NCBI GenBank assembly: GCA_965368785.1
Contig: CBDUOG010000010.1
Span: 1-39,897 of the forward strand
DNA from: Silanimonas sp965368785
Lineage (GTDB): Bacteria > Pseudomonadota > Gammaproteobacteria > Xanthomonadales > Xanthomonadaceae
Direction of reading: 5' to 3'
Length of the DNA stretch: 39,897 bases
A program made the translations under genes and the position numbers. The notes under the pieces are model-generated. The model searched no databases, was not told the origin of the DNA, and saw only the letters and a list, made by a program, of their open reading frames with translations. Below are positions 26,434 to 33,919 of the stretch, piece by piece; positions within the stretch are counted from its first letter, which is position 1, and each line of letters opens with the position of its first letter.

Positions 26434-27390
26434 ATGAGTATGGTGCGTGTGGCCGCGGCAGTCATTCGTGATGCGGGAGGTCGGGTGCTGCTAGCCCGAC
26501 GCACCGAGGGTCGCGATCTGGCAGGCTTGTGGGAATTCCCCGGCGGAAAAATAGAGGCAGGCGAGACCGCGCAGGGGGCGCTTACCCGTGAGCTTCGCGA
26601 GGAGCTGGGCATTGAGGTTGAATCCGCGCAGCCGTTGATTCGAGTGCCCGCACACTATGCCGACAAGTCAATCTGTCTCGAAGTATTCGAGCATGTGCGC
26701 TATCGCGGCGTGCCGCGAGGGCTGGAGAGTCAGGCGCTCGCCTGGGCGCCGCCCGAAAAGCTTTATCAATATCCGATGCCTCCTGCGGACCTTCCAGTGG
26801 TTACTGCGATAACCCGGCCGGATTGCTATTTGATTACGCCAGAACTAGTCGGTGCTGAATCCGGGTTTTTGGCGAACCTAAGAATAGCTCTGGAGCAGGG
26901 CTCGCGCCTCGTGCAGCTTCGACCCGGCATGGTTGATGCTGAGACCTTTAGAAAGATCGGGCTAGCCGCGCGCCAACTATGTAATGCATTTGACGCCCAG
27001 CTATTGCTAAACCACGATATCGAATTAGCCCGGGAGCTCGGAGTCGGCGTACATTTGCGTTCTGAACAGTTATTGGGTCTGGAAAGCCGTCCGCTGAGCA
27101 AAGAGTTAAAGGTTTTCGGCTCGTGTCATAACCGGTCCGAATTGCTTCACGCTGAAAAATTGGACCTGGACGCGGTGGTGCTGGGCCCGGTGGCGCGAAG
27201 TACATCGCATCCCGACCAGGAAGGCATCGGCTGGCAGGCGTTCTTCGAGTTGCGGGCTTATTGCGCGCTACCGGTGTATGCGATTGGCGGACTGCAGGCA
27301 AGTGATGTTGAATCCAGCCGTCAATACGGTGCGCAGGGAATTGCGGCGATCAGCTCGCTGTGGCCCAATTCAGCGAGCCCGAGCGCTTAA
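26434..27390 (+). CDS. Nudix (MutT-like) hydrolase fused to a ThiE/TenI-like domain
   Basis: A 318-residue two-domain protein. Residues 1-130 are a Nudix hydrolase with a complete Nudix box from Gly38 to Ile60 (GGKIEAGE then RELREELGI), so removal of 8-oxo-dGTP, as in MutT, is likely. Residues 134-315 resemble thiamin-phosphate synthase/TenI: VQLRPG, LLLNHDIELA, GVHLRSEQ, VVLGPVARSTSHP, YAIGGL. True ThiE has GVHLGQxD and an ND pair; both are altered here, so thiamin synthesis is doubtful. The fusion is a known architecture in gammaproteobacteria. The start is 30 bp after secA, and the 3' end overlaps coaE on the opposite strand by 41 bp. Confidence 0.9.
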   Translation: MSMVRVAAAVIRDAGGRVLLARRTEGRDLAGLWEFPGGKIEAGETAQGALTRELREELGIEVESAQPLIRVPAHYADKSICLEVFEHVRYRGVPRGLESQALAWAPPEKLYQYPMPPADLPVVTAITRPDCYLITPELVGAESGFLANLRIALEQGSRLVQLRPGMVDAETFRKIGLAARQLCNAFDAQLLLNHDIELARELGVGVHLRSEQLLGLESRPLSKELKVFGSCHNRSELLHAEKLDLDAVVLGPVARSTSHPDQEGIGWQAFFELRAYCALPVYAIGGLQASDVESSRQYGAQGIAAISSLWPNSASPSA

Positions 27391-27982
27391 TCGAGCTTAG
27401 GTAGCTGTGGTGCAGGCGGCTTGCGTTCTGACATAGCAGCGCTTTATCGCCATCATTTATCAGCACGTCATGAGCGATGGCCAGGCGCGAACTTCTCGAT
27501 GACTGCGCGTCGATAACCGCTTGAGCGGCATCAGCGTCTACCTGGTCTCTTTGTTGCACGCGCCGGCGTGTGATTTCGATGGACGCATCAATCACTAGGA
27601 TTCGATCGATCCAGTCGAAGCTGTCGATCCGCTCAGCAAGTAGCGGGATGGCCACCGCCACATACGGGCCGCTTGCGGTATTTACCTGCTCGCGCATGGC
27701 CTGTCTGATCAAGGGATGCAAGATGCCTTCCAGTTTCTGTCTGGCTTGCTGGTCAGAAAAGATCAGCTGTCGGAGCTGGTCGCGCCGCAAATGACCGTGT
27801 TCATCGATCAGTGCCGAACCCAGGGCCTGGGAAATTTGATTGAGTGCTTCGCTTTCGGGTGTAACCACATCCCGGGCGATTACGTCGGCATCAACAACCT
27901 CGACGCCGAGACTTTCTAAGTGGCGCGTTGCCAGCGTCTTACCACTGGCAATTCCTCCGGTGATGGCCAGAACCAGCGGCAC
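27350..27982 (-). CDS. coaE: Dephospho-CoA kinase CoaE
   Basis: Catalyses the last step of coenzyme A synthesis, phosphorylating the 3'-OH of dephospho-CoA; 210 residues. The P-loop is GGIASGKT (9-16), followed by VDADVIARDVV and HPLIRQAM, all characteristic of the family. The start codon is GTG at 27982, 6 bp after the pilD stop, so it is probably the last gene of the pil transcript, as in many gammaproteobacteria. The last 13 codons lie opposite the end of the Nudix gene. Confidence 0.95.
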   Translation of the reverse strand: MPLVLAITGGIASGKTLATRHLESLGVEVVDADVIARDVVTPESEALNQISQALGSALIDEHGHLRRDQLRQLIFSDQQARQKLEGILHPLIRQAMREQVNTASGPYVAVAIPLLAERIDSFDWIDRILVIDASIEITRRRVQQRDQVDADAAQAVIDAQSSRSSRLAIAHDVLINDGDKALLCQNASRLHHSYLSSIKRSGSLNWATAS

Positions 27983-27988
27983 AACAAC

Positions 27989-28858
27989 TCAGACTGCCAG
28001 GCCGGAGAATCTTAGATAAGCGGTCATTAGCTGTTCGCCGAAATACATCCAGATCAGTCCGGCCAACGCCAGGTAAGGACCAAACGGAATCGGTGTGGCG
28101 CCATCTTTAGATTTAATCACTAACCACAAAGAGCCGATGATTGCCCCAACCACTGCTGAAATCAGTACGATCGGAAGGATGGCTGTGTATCCCATCCATG
28201 CGCCGAGCGCGGCAAGCAACTTAAAGTCGCCATGGCCCATGCCCTCTTTTCCGGTGAGCAACTTGAACGCCCAATACACGGACCATAAAGACAAGTATCC
28301 GACCAGCGCGCCCAGGATCGCGTCCACCGGCCCGACAAATACCGTACCTAGAGAAAGCAATAGTCCTATCCAGAGCAAGGGGTAGGTCAGCTGGTCGGGC
28401 AATAACGTGGTGTGAATATCGATTCCGGATAGTGCTAATAACAAGCCGCTAAAAACGATCAGTGCAAAGGCTTCGATACCCAGACCGAATTGCCACACGG
28501 CAAATACGCAAAGTAAGCCCATCAATAATTCGACCAGAGGATACTGCGCGGAAATTGGTGTTTTACATGTTCGACACTTGCCGCGCAGCGCAATCCAACT
28601 GAGCAGCGGAATATTCTCCCATGCAGCCAGTTCGCGCTTGCACGCATAGCAATGCGAGCGTTGGACGATAAAGCCCGGTGGTCGCGGCTCTTCTGTGGCA
28701 GGAATTTCCAGCAGCTCGCGGGCCTGCTGCTTCCAGTCCCATTCCAATTGGCGGGGGAATCGCAGAATGACCACATTCAGAAAGCTACCGAAGAGCAGCC
28801 CGAACGCAAATGCGGCTGCCGTAGCAGCCGCAGGAGACTCAATAAACCAATCGAGCAT
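27989..28858 (-). CDS. pilD: Prepilin leader peptidase / N-methyltransferase PilD
   Basis: Polytopic membrane aspartic peptidase that cleaves the leader of type IV prepilins and type II secretion pseudopilins and N-methylates the new N-terminus; 289 residues. The cytoplasmic zinc-binding tetracysteine is intact (Cys70, Cys73, Cys95, Cys98). The catalytic aspartates are Asp147 (SGID) and Asp211 (GMGHGD). About eight TM helices. Its substrates include the two pilins encoded upstream. It begins 2 bp after the pilC stop. Confidence 0.96.
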   Translation of the reverse strand: MLDWFIESPAAATAAAFAFGLLFGSFLNVVILRFPRQLEWDWKQQARELLEIPATEEPRPPGFIVQRSHCYACKRELAAWENIPLLSWIALRGKCRTCKTPISAQYPLVELLMGLLCVFAVWQFGLGIEAFALIVFSGLLLALSGIDIHTTLLPDQLTYPLLWIGLLLSLGTVFVGPVDAILGALVGYLSLWSVYWAFKLLTGKEGMGHGDFKLLAALGAWMGYTAILPIVLISAVVGAIIGSLWLVIKSKDGATPIPFGPYLALAGLIWMYFGEQLMTAYLRFSGLAV

Positions 28859-28860
28859 AA

Positions 28861-30111
28861 TTAAATCGTCATACCCAGTTTGAAGATCGGAAGATACATT
28901 GCCAGGACCATCGAGCCGACCATGACGCCAATGACGACCATGATCATCGGTTCGAGCAGTGAGGTTAATGCGTCAACGGCATTGTTAACCTCTTGCTCGT
29001 AAAAGTCTGCGACTTTAAACAACATGCTATCTAAGGCGCCGGCTTCTTCACCGATCGCGGTCATCTGGATAACCATATGCGGAAACAGGTTAGCCTGCCG
29101 CATGGCTACGTTGAGCTGATAACCCACGGAAACATCGTCTTTGATGCGGGTGATCGCTTCGTCGTAGACAATGCTACCGGTCGCGCCTGAAACTGTCGTC
29201 AGGCCCTCCACCAACGGCACACCGGCCTGGAAGGTGAGCGCTAAGGTACGGGCGAATCGGGCAACAGCTGACTGATGCATAATCGCGCCGATTACCGGCA
29301 TGCGCAGCATGATTCGATCAACGATGCGTTGCAGTGGCACGGATCGATCATAAGACGACTTAAATGCAAATGCGGCGCCGATACCACCCGCTAGCATCCA
29401 CCACCAGTTACCAATTAAGAAATCGGATAAGTCGACATAAAACTGGGTAAATGCCGGTAGATCCGCACCGAAGCCTTTAAAGGTATCTTCAAACTGCGGA
29501 ATGACGAACATCAACAGCACGGCGCTCACTAAAACCGCTACCGCCATCACTGCGGCGGGATAGAACAGTGCTTTCTTGATTTTACCTTTCAACGCTTCGA
29601 TGCGTTCTTGATACGTCGCCAGCGTATCCAAAACGGTATCGAGCACACCGGCGGCTTCACCGGCGGATACCAGGTTTCGATACATTTCCGAGAACTGAAC
29701 CGGATAGCTCGCAAGAGACTCGGAAAATGCCGAGCCGCCCGAAATGTTATCGCGGATCTTGGTGATCATGTCCTTCATCCGGATGTTCTTTTGTCCGGAG
29801 CCAAGGATTTCCAATGATTGCACCATCGGTACGCCGGATTGCATCATCGTCGCAATCTGCCGGCTGAATACGGTAATTTCTTTCGAGGTGATCCGCGTTC
29901 CTGCTGCACCAAACAACGGCCGACCTTTGGGTTTGACGGTGGTCGGGTTGATGCCTTGGCGGCGGAGTTCAGCGCGCAATAAATTTGCGGTTTTTGCTGA
30001 GCTTTCGCCTTTCATGACGATGCCGCGTTTGTCGGTACCGGCCCAAACGAAATCGGTCATCGGGCTCGTGCGTGGTTGGGTTTTGCTTGCAGTTTTGGCT
30101 GTCGCGGCCAT
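28861..30111 (-). CDS. pilC: Type IV pilus inner-membrane platform protein PilC
   Basis: Platform protein on which the PilB and PilT motors act, 416 residues. Two T2SS-F domains (about 78-205 and 283-407), each containing GEEAG- or GEAAG-type motifs (AGEAAGVLD at 150-158, GEEAGALD at 354-361). TM helices at about 186-206, 233-250 and 387-409. The N-terminal 20 residues are Thr/Lys-rich. The gene starts 3 bp after pilB ends, consistent with co-transcription. Confidence 0.96.
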   Translation of the reverse strand: MAATAKTASKTQPRTSPMTDFVWAGTDKRGIVMKGESSAKTANLLRAELRRQGINPTTVKPKGRPLFGAAGTRITSKEITVFSRQIATMMQSGVPMVQSLEILGSGQKNIRMKDMITKIRDNISGGSAFSESLASYPVQFSEMYRNLVSAGEAAGVLDTVLDTLATYQERIEALKGKIKKALFYPAAVMAVAVLVSAVLLMFVIPQFEDTFKGFGADLPAFTQFYVDLSDFLIGNWWWMLAGGIGAAFAFKSSYDRSVPLQRIVDRIMLRMPVIGAIMHQSAVARFARTLALTFQAGVPLVEGLTTVSGATGSIVYDEAITRIKDDVSVGYQLNVAMRQANLFPHMVIQMTAIGEEAGALDSMLFKVADFYEQEVNNAVDALTSLLEPMIMVVIGVMVGSMVLAMYLPIFKLGMTI

Positions 30112-30114
30112 GGC

Positions 30115-31842
30115 TTAGTCCTTGGTAACGCGGTTAAGTTCGATTAGGTCAATGACGCCGTCTTTGACCTTCTTCAGTGCGGAGCGGCGCAAGTCAGAAA
30201 CCCCGGAGCGCAAAGACGCTTCGGCGATCTGCATCGCATTGCCACCTTCAAGAATAATTTTCTGGATTTCTTCGCTCATAGGCATCACTTGATAAATACC
30301 AACGCGGCCCTTGTAGCCTTCGTTGCATTCGTCACAGCCTACCGCCTCATAGATACCAATTCCAGCGGCGACATCTTCTTTGCTGAAGCCTTCGGCGAGC
30401 AATGCGGCGCCCGGAATTTCCACTTTGCGTTTGCATTCATGCAGTCGACGCGCCAGACGCTGAGCAATCACCAAAGTGACCGATGAGGTGATGTTATAGG
30501 GCGCGATACCCATATTCATCATGCGCGAAATAGTCTGCGGGGCATCATTGGTGTGTAGGGTCGATAACACTAAGTGACCGGTCTGTGCGGCTTTTACCGC
30601 AATCTCCGCAGTCTCCAGATCACGAATCTCGCCGACCATGATTACGTCCGGATCCTGACGCAAAAAGCTGCGCAAAGCCGCAGCAAAGGTCATGCCTTTT
30701 TTCGGATTCATCTGAACCTGATTGATGCCTTGTACGCGGATTTCAACCGGATCCTCAGCAGTTGAGATGTTTCGCTCTTCGGTGTTGAGGATATTCAGGC
30801 CGGTATACAGCGATACCGTTTTACCGGAACCGGTCGGGCCGGTGACCAGAATCATACCGTACGGGCGTGAAAGCGCATCCAAATAGAGTTTTTTCTGGTG
30901 CTCTTCGTAGCCGAGCTTATCAATGCCCAGCTTTGCAGCGCTGCCATCGAGCAAGCGCATCACGATTTTTTCGCCGAACAAGGTGGGGCAGGTCGAAACG
31001 CGGAAGTCCATCTGTTTGGTTTTGGACAAATTAAGCTTGATGCGTCCGTCCTGCGGCAAACGTTTTTCGGCAATGTCGAGTTGCGCCATCACTTTAATAC
31101 GGGCGGCAATACGAACCGCGAGCTTAACCGGTGCGCGCGATACGGTCTTTAGAATGCCGTCCATGCGTTGGCGCACACGAAAATCCGTTTCGTAGGGCTC
31201 AAAGTGAATATCCGAGGCGCCGCGTTTGATCGCATCCAGTAGGACCTTATTCACAAAGCGCACAACCGGTGTGTCATCGCCTTTGCCATCGACCGCTGCA
31301 TCGGCCGGGTCTTCGTCTGCGGTATCGCCGACATCCAGATTTTCTAAGCCTTCGTCGTCGGCCAAGCTGTCATTAAATCCGGCATCCGATGCGGTGAGCG
31401 CTTTTTCGATGGTGCGTCGCAACAGCTCTTCATCGACCAAAATCGGCTCGACGGTTAGATTCGCTGCGAACTTGATTTCATCCAGGCCTTTGAAATTAGT
31501 CGGGTCACTGATGCCGACAAATAAGCGGCCGCCGCGCTTGAACAGCGGCAGGGCCTGATGCTTGTTAATGAGTTCTTCGCTGATCGTACGCGCAGCGGAT
31601 TGCGCGATGTCTAGAGCGCCCGCGTCAAACAGGGGCATTCCGAATTCGGTTGAATTTGCCGCAGCGATCTGCGCACTGGAAACCAGCTTTTTTTCCAGAA
31701 GGTACCGATGTATCGGCCGCTTACTTTTGCTGGCCTCATCCATCGCCTTGCGTGCGTCGGTTTCCGACAGCACTTGGTCAATCACCAAACGACGGGTGAT
31801 TCCGGTGATGCCAACCAAATTGGCGTTCAACTGCGCGTTCAC
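30115..31842 (-). CDS. pilB: Type IV pilus extension ATPase PilB
   Basis: Hexameric assembly motor, 575 residues. N-terminal MshEN-like domain (about 20-150), acidic linker (about 155-190), then a GspE-type ATPase. Walker A is GPTGSGKT (335-342), the Asp box follows, Walker B is DVIMVGEIRD (399-408), and the His box TGHLVLSTLHTND is at 421-433. The zinc site is of the variant type His468-x-Cys470 with Cys503-x-x-Cys506 instead of four cysteines. It starts at GTG with GAGG 6 bp upstream. Confidence 0.97.
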   Translation of the reverse strand: MNAQLNANLVGITGITRRLVIDQVLSETDARKAMDEASKSKRPIHRYLLEKKLVSSAQIAAANSTEFGMPLFDAGALDIAQSAARTISEELINKHQALPLFKRGGRLFVGISDPTNFKGLDEIKFAANLTVEPILVDEELLRRTIEKALTASDAGFNDSLADDEGLENLDVGDTADEDPADAAVDGKGDDTPVVRFVNKVLLDAIKRGASDIHFEPYETDFRVRQRMDGILKTVSRAPVKLAVRIAARIKVMAQLDIAEKRLPQDGRIKLNLSKTKQMDFRVSTCPTLFGEKIVMRLLDGSAAKLGIDKLGYEEHQKKLYLDALSRPYGMILVTGPTGSGKTVSLYTGLNILNTEERNISTAEDPVEIRVQGINQVQMNPKKGMTFAAALRSFLRQDPDVIMVGEIRDLETAEIAVKAAQTGHLVLSTLHTNDAPQTISRMMNMGIAPYNITSSVTLVIAQRLARRLHECKRKVEIPGAALLAEGFSKEDVAAGIGIYEAVGCDECNEGYKGRVGIYQVMPMSEEIQKIILEGGNAMQIAEASLRSGVSDLRRSALKKVKDGVIDLIELNRVTKD

Positions 31843-31953
31843 GGGCTACCTCAAAAAGCCTGTACTGTCGGTACTTTACCCCAATTTCCTCAGGGAACGT
31901 ACAAGTTTGCGGTTGGAACGGTTAATTTCTGTGATAGCGGCCTGAGAATAAGT

Positions 31954-31975
31954 CTTGCCCCGTGGGGTGGGCAAG
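31954..31975 (-). terminator. Hairpin between pilin 2 and pilB, possible weak terminator
   Basis: CTTGCCC (31954-31960) pairs with GGGCAAG (31969-31975). Read on the minus strand it is followed only by ACTTATTCT, so any termination would be partial. It may lower readthrough from the pilin genes into pilB. Confidence 0.4.
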
Positions 31976-31986
31976 TCGCTATTTTG

Positions 31987-32412
31987 CTACTGGCAGCCCG
32001 ATGGCAGAAACTTGGCGTTATCGGGCGTGGTACAGACCCAATTGACAATATCGGTACCGCCGACGCCGCCGAGCTGGGGTGTCATGACGATGCGAAAACC
32101 GCGAACGCGCGCGTTAACCGGCGGCGTATTGCGCATCAGGACGGTGATGATGCCTGTGTTCGTATGTGTCAGCGTCGCTGTGTAGCGGCCACCGTTAAGC
32201 TCTTGAAAGTTATTGGCTGGTGGCCAAATGGCATTGGCGTTGCGGTAGTCGGTGATCATGACCTTGACCGCGCTAACCGCGACCAAGGCCTCACTGACCT
32301 GGCTGCGGGCGATGTAGTCCTGATAAATCGGCAGTGATACGGCGGCTAAAACCGCCACAATTGCCACCACAATCATCAGTTCGATTAGGGTAAATCCAGA
32401 GTTGCGAATCAT
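31987..32412 (-). CDS. Type IVa pilin, second copy
   Basis: A 141-residue class IVa prepilin. Six-residue leader MIRNSG, cleavage before Phe of GFTLIELMIVVAIVAVLA with the required Glu5, then a hydrophobic helix and a variable globular head. A C-terminal disulfide loop runs between Cys in NWVC and Cys in LPSGCQ. It is nearly gapless against the upstream pilin, with the N-terminal helix, GGRYTA, PPVNARV and the C-terminus conserved and the middle of the head divergent. GGAGG lies 5 bp before the ATG. A hairpin terminator lies between the two genes, so its expression level may differ. Confidence 0.94.
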   Translation of the reverse strand: MIRNSGFTLIELMIVVAIVAVLAAVSLPIYQDYIARSQVSEALVAVSAVKVMITDYRNANAIWPPANNFQELNGGRYTATLTHTNTGIITVLMRNTPPVNARVRGFRIVMTPQLGGVGGTDIVNWVCTTPDNAKFLPSGCQ

Positions 32413-32432
32413 ATTGGCCTCCGGGCCTTACA

Positions 32433-32473
32433 AACAAAAACCCCCGGCAACTCACGCGACCGGGGGTTTTGTT
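32433..32473 (-). terminator. Strong bidirectional terminator between the two pilin genes
   Basis: AACAAAAACCCCCGG (32433-32447) and CCGGGGGTTTTGTT (32460-32473) form a long GC-rich stem around a 12-base loop. On the minus strand it is followed by TTTTTGTTT. It should end most transcripts of pilin 1 before pilin 2. Confidence 0.85.
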
Positions 32474-32496
32474 AAGCAATTACCAAGCTCAGCCGA

Positions 32497-32922
32497 TTAC
32501 TGGCAACCGCTCGGCAGGTACTTCAGGTTGGCAGCACCAGTGGCACAGGTCCAGTTGGTGATATCCGCACCAGCCACACCGCCCGTAGGGGTCAGGGTGA
32601 AGGTCATGCCTTGAACGCGGGCGTTAACCGGCGGGCCTGCACGCATGGTGACAGTGATCACGCCAGCCGCGTTATGGGTGGTCGATGCGGTATAACGACC
32701 GCCGACTGCATCGTTGTAAATATTCGCAGCCGGGAACGCGCCTTGAGCAGCAGTGAACTCGGTGATCGAGGTCTTGATGGCACCGGCCGAAGCCATACCT
32801 TCAGAAACCTGCGAACGAGCGATGTAGTCTTGATACAACGGCAGAGCAACAGCGGCCAAGATGGCAACGATTGCTACAACGATCATCAATTCAATCAGGG
32901 TAAAACCTTTCATGTTTTTCAT
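32497..32922 (-). CDS. pilA: Type IVa major pilin candidate PilA, first copy
   Basis: A 141-residue class IVa prepilin. Leader MKNMKG, mature N-terminus FTLIELMIVVAIVAILA with Glu5, transmembrane/assembly helix to about residue 35, globular head, and a C-terminal disulfide loop between Cys in NWTC and the terminal LPSGCQ. This copy is the likelier main subunit because it has a long leader region and is followed by a strong terminator. AGGA lies 8 bp before the ATG. Which of the two copies builds the pilus fibre cannot be decided from the sequence. Confidence 0.95.
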   Translation of the reverse strand: MKNMKGFTLIELMIVVAIVAILAAVALPLYQDYIARSQVSEGMASAGAIKTSITEFTAAQGAFPAANIYNDAVGGRYTASTTHNAAGVITVTMRAGPPVNARVQGMTFTLTPTGGVAGADITNWTCATGAANLKYLPSGCQ

Positions 32923-32952
32923 GGGAGTAATCCTAACTAGTTAAATGTTTGT

Positions 32953-33008
32953 CACGTGCCCCAGGGGCGGCATCGCCGTCCTTTGGGTAGCCGTGCCGGC
33001 GGCACGTG
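32953..33008. repeat. Inverted repeat in the pilA leader
   Basis: CACGTGCC (32953-32960) and GGCACGTG (33001-33008) are exact complements 40 bases apart. The spacer contains shorter self-complementary stretches (for example CGGC/GCCG), so the 5' untranslated region of pilin 1 could fold into a branched structure about 15-70 bases from the ribosome-binding site. It could also be a binding site for a dimeric regulator, since each arm contains the palindrome CACGTG. Confidence 0.5.
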
Positions 33009-33136
33009 CGACCCTAAGATGCCGTATCACCCGCTAAATAAAAAGGGGTGAAATGTGAAGCCTTGCAAAAAATTGAATAACAGCAGTAACTTACGGCGAT
33101 TTTCTTACGCGAAATGCCACAAAGTGACAAAAATTG

Positions 33137-33880
33137 TCAATCGGGGCTGATCGGATATGCGCCGATTAGCGTGCCATCACTGCCAAGGAGCATACAAATG
33201 ATGCCTTCCCGGCCAATGAGCGGTTGATAGCGAACTTCCTCAACAGAGTTTATGCCTTTGTCCCGCAGCCATCCAGTTATTGCGTCGCGTTTAGATGGAT
33301 GTCGCTGCAGCAGTTGCTTGATGGGCAGCGCTTTCGCATAGACGTCTGCGGCAATGTCGCTGTAGGGCAGGTAATAGCCGGGGCGCAACTCCATGTCGGG
33401 CTTACCATCAATCACGGCGTCGATCATGGCCTGCTTTATTTTTGGATCGTCAGGCAATTTCGCGCCCACTAATTGTGCGCCAAACCAGGAGGGGCTTTGG
33501 TATGCCTCGGCTGCGGGTGGGTCGTAATGCAAATCATTGGCAGATACCACCGTAAACCGCTGAGGCGTACCGACCAGATAGGCCGGCCGACTTTGTGCAG
33601 CAATGGAAAGGCCGTAGATCAACGCCGCCAATTGCAAGGTGCCGATGAGGCTTAAATCGACGGTGAGCTCCCGGCGAGACTTGCCGGCTTTTGCCACCAC
33701 TGCAGTCAGCAGGGGCCCCAAAATGACATCGATACCGATAATCAACAGGGCCAATAAGCCCGCGCCCTGTATCTGGCCAATGGGGCTGGGATACCAAACG
33801 AGAAATAAAAAGCTTAAAACGCCGGCGCCAACAAGTGCACTAATGAATAAGTGGATTGATGCAAACTTCAATCTGCGCAT
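33137..33880 (-). CDS. TfpX/TfpZ-family type IV pilin accessory protein
   Basis: A 247-residue membrane protein resembling the TfpX/TfpZ pilin accessory family, which in Pseudomonas and Moraxella/Acinetobacter is encoded next to the pilin and supports its surface display. Three hydrophobic segments (about 8-30, 38-60, 72-94) precede a soluble domain of about 150 residues with YDPPAAEAYQSPSW, DDPKIKQAMIDAVIDGKPD, MELRPGYYLPY and VRYQPLIGREG. A strong GGAGGAGG lies just upstream of the ATG, 39 bp after pilR ends. Here it precedes the pilin gene, whereas the described examples lie after it. The family assignment is from pattern recall. Confidence 0.75.
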   Translation of the reverse strand: MRRLKFASIHLFISALVGAGVLSFLFLVWYPSPIGQIQGAGLLALLIIGIDVILGPLLTAVVAKAGKSRRELTVDLSLIGTLQLAALIYGLSIAAQSRPAYLVGTPQRFTVVSANDLHYDPPAAEAYQSPSWFGAQLVGAKLPDDPKIKQAMIDAVIDGKPDMELRPGYYLPYSDIAADVYAKALPIKQLLQRHPSKRDAITGWLRDKGINSVEEVRYQPLIGREGIICMLLGSDGTLIGAYPISPD

Positions 33881-33919
33881 GGACGGTGCCTCCTCCGGTA
33901 ATCCAGTTTGCGCCGTATT

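Noticed and set aside
31708..32337. Open frame of 209 codons on the + strand opposite the start of pilB and pilin 2
   Set aside because: The opposite strand has well-supported pilB and pilin genes; this frame shows no signal, domain or ribosome-binding site.
33115..33129. Sigma-54 promoter for pilin 1
   Set aside because: The half-sites resemble the consensus, but the spacing is one base short, so it is reported only as a near-match.
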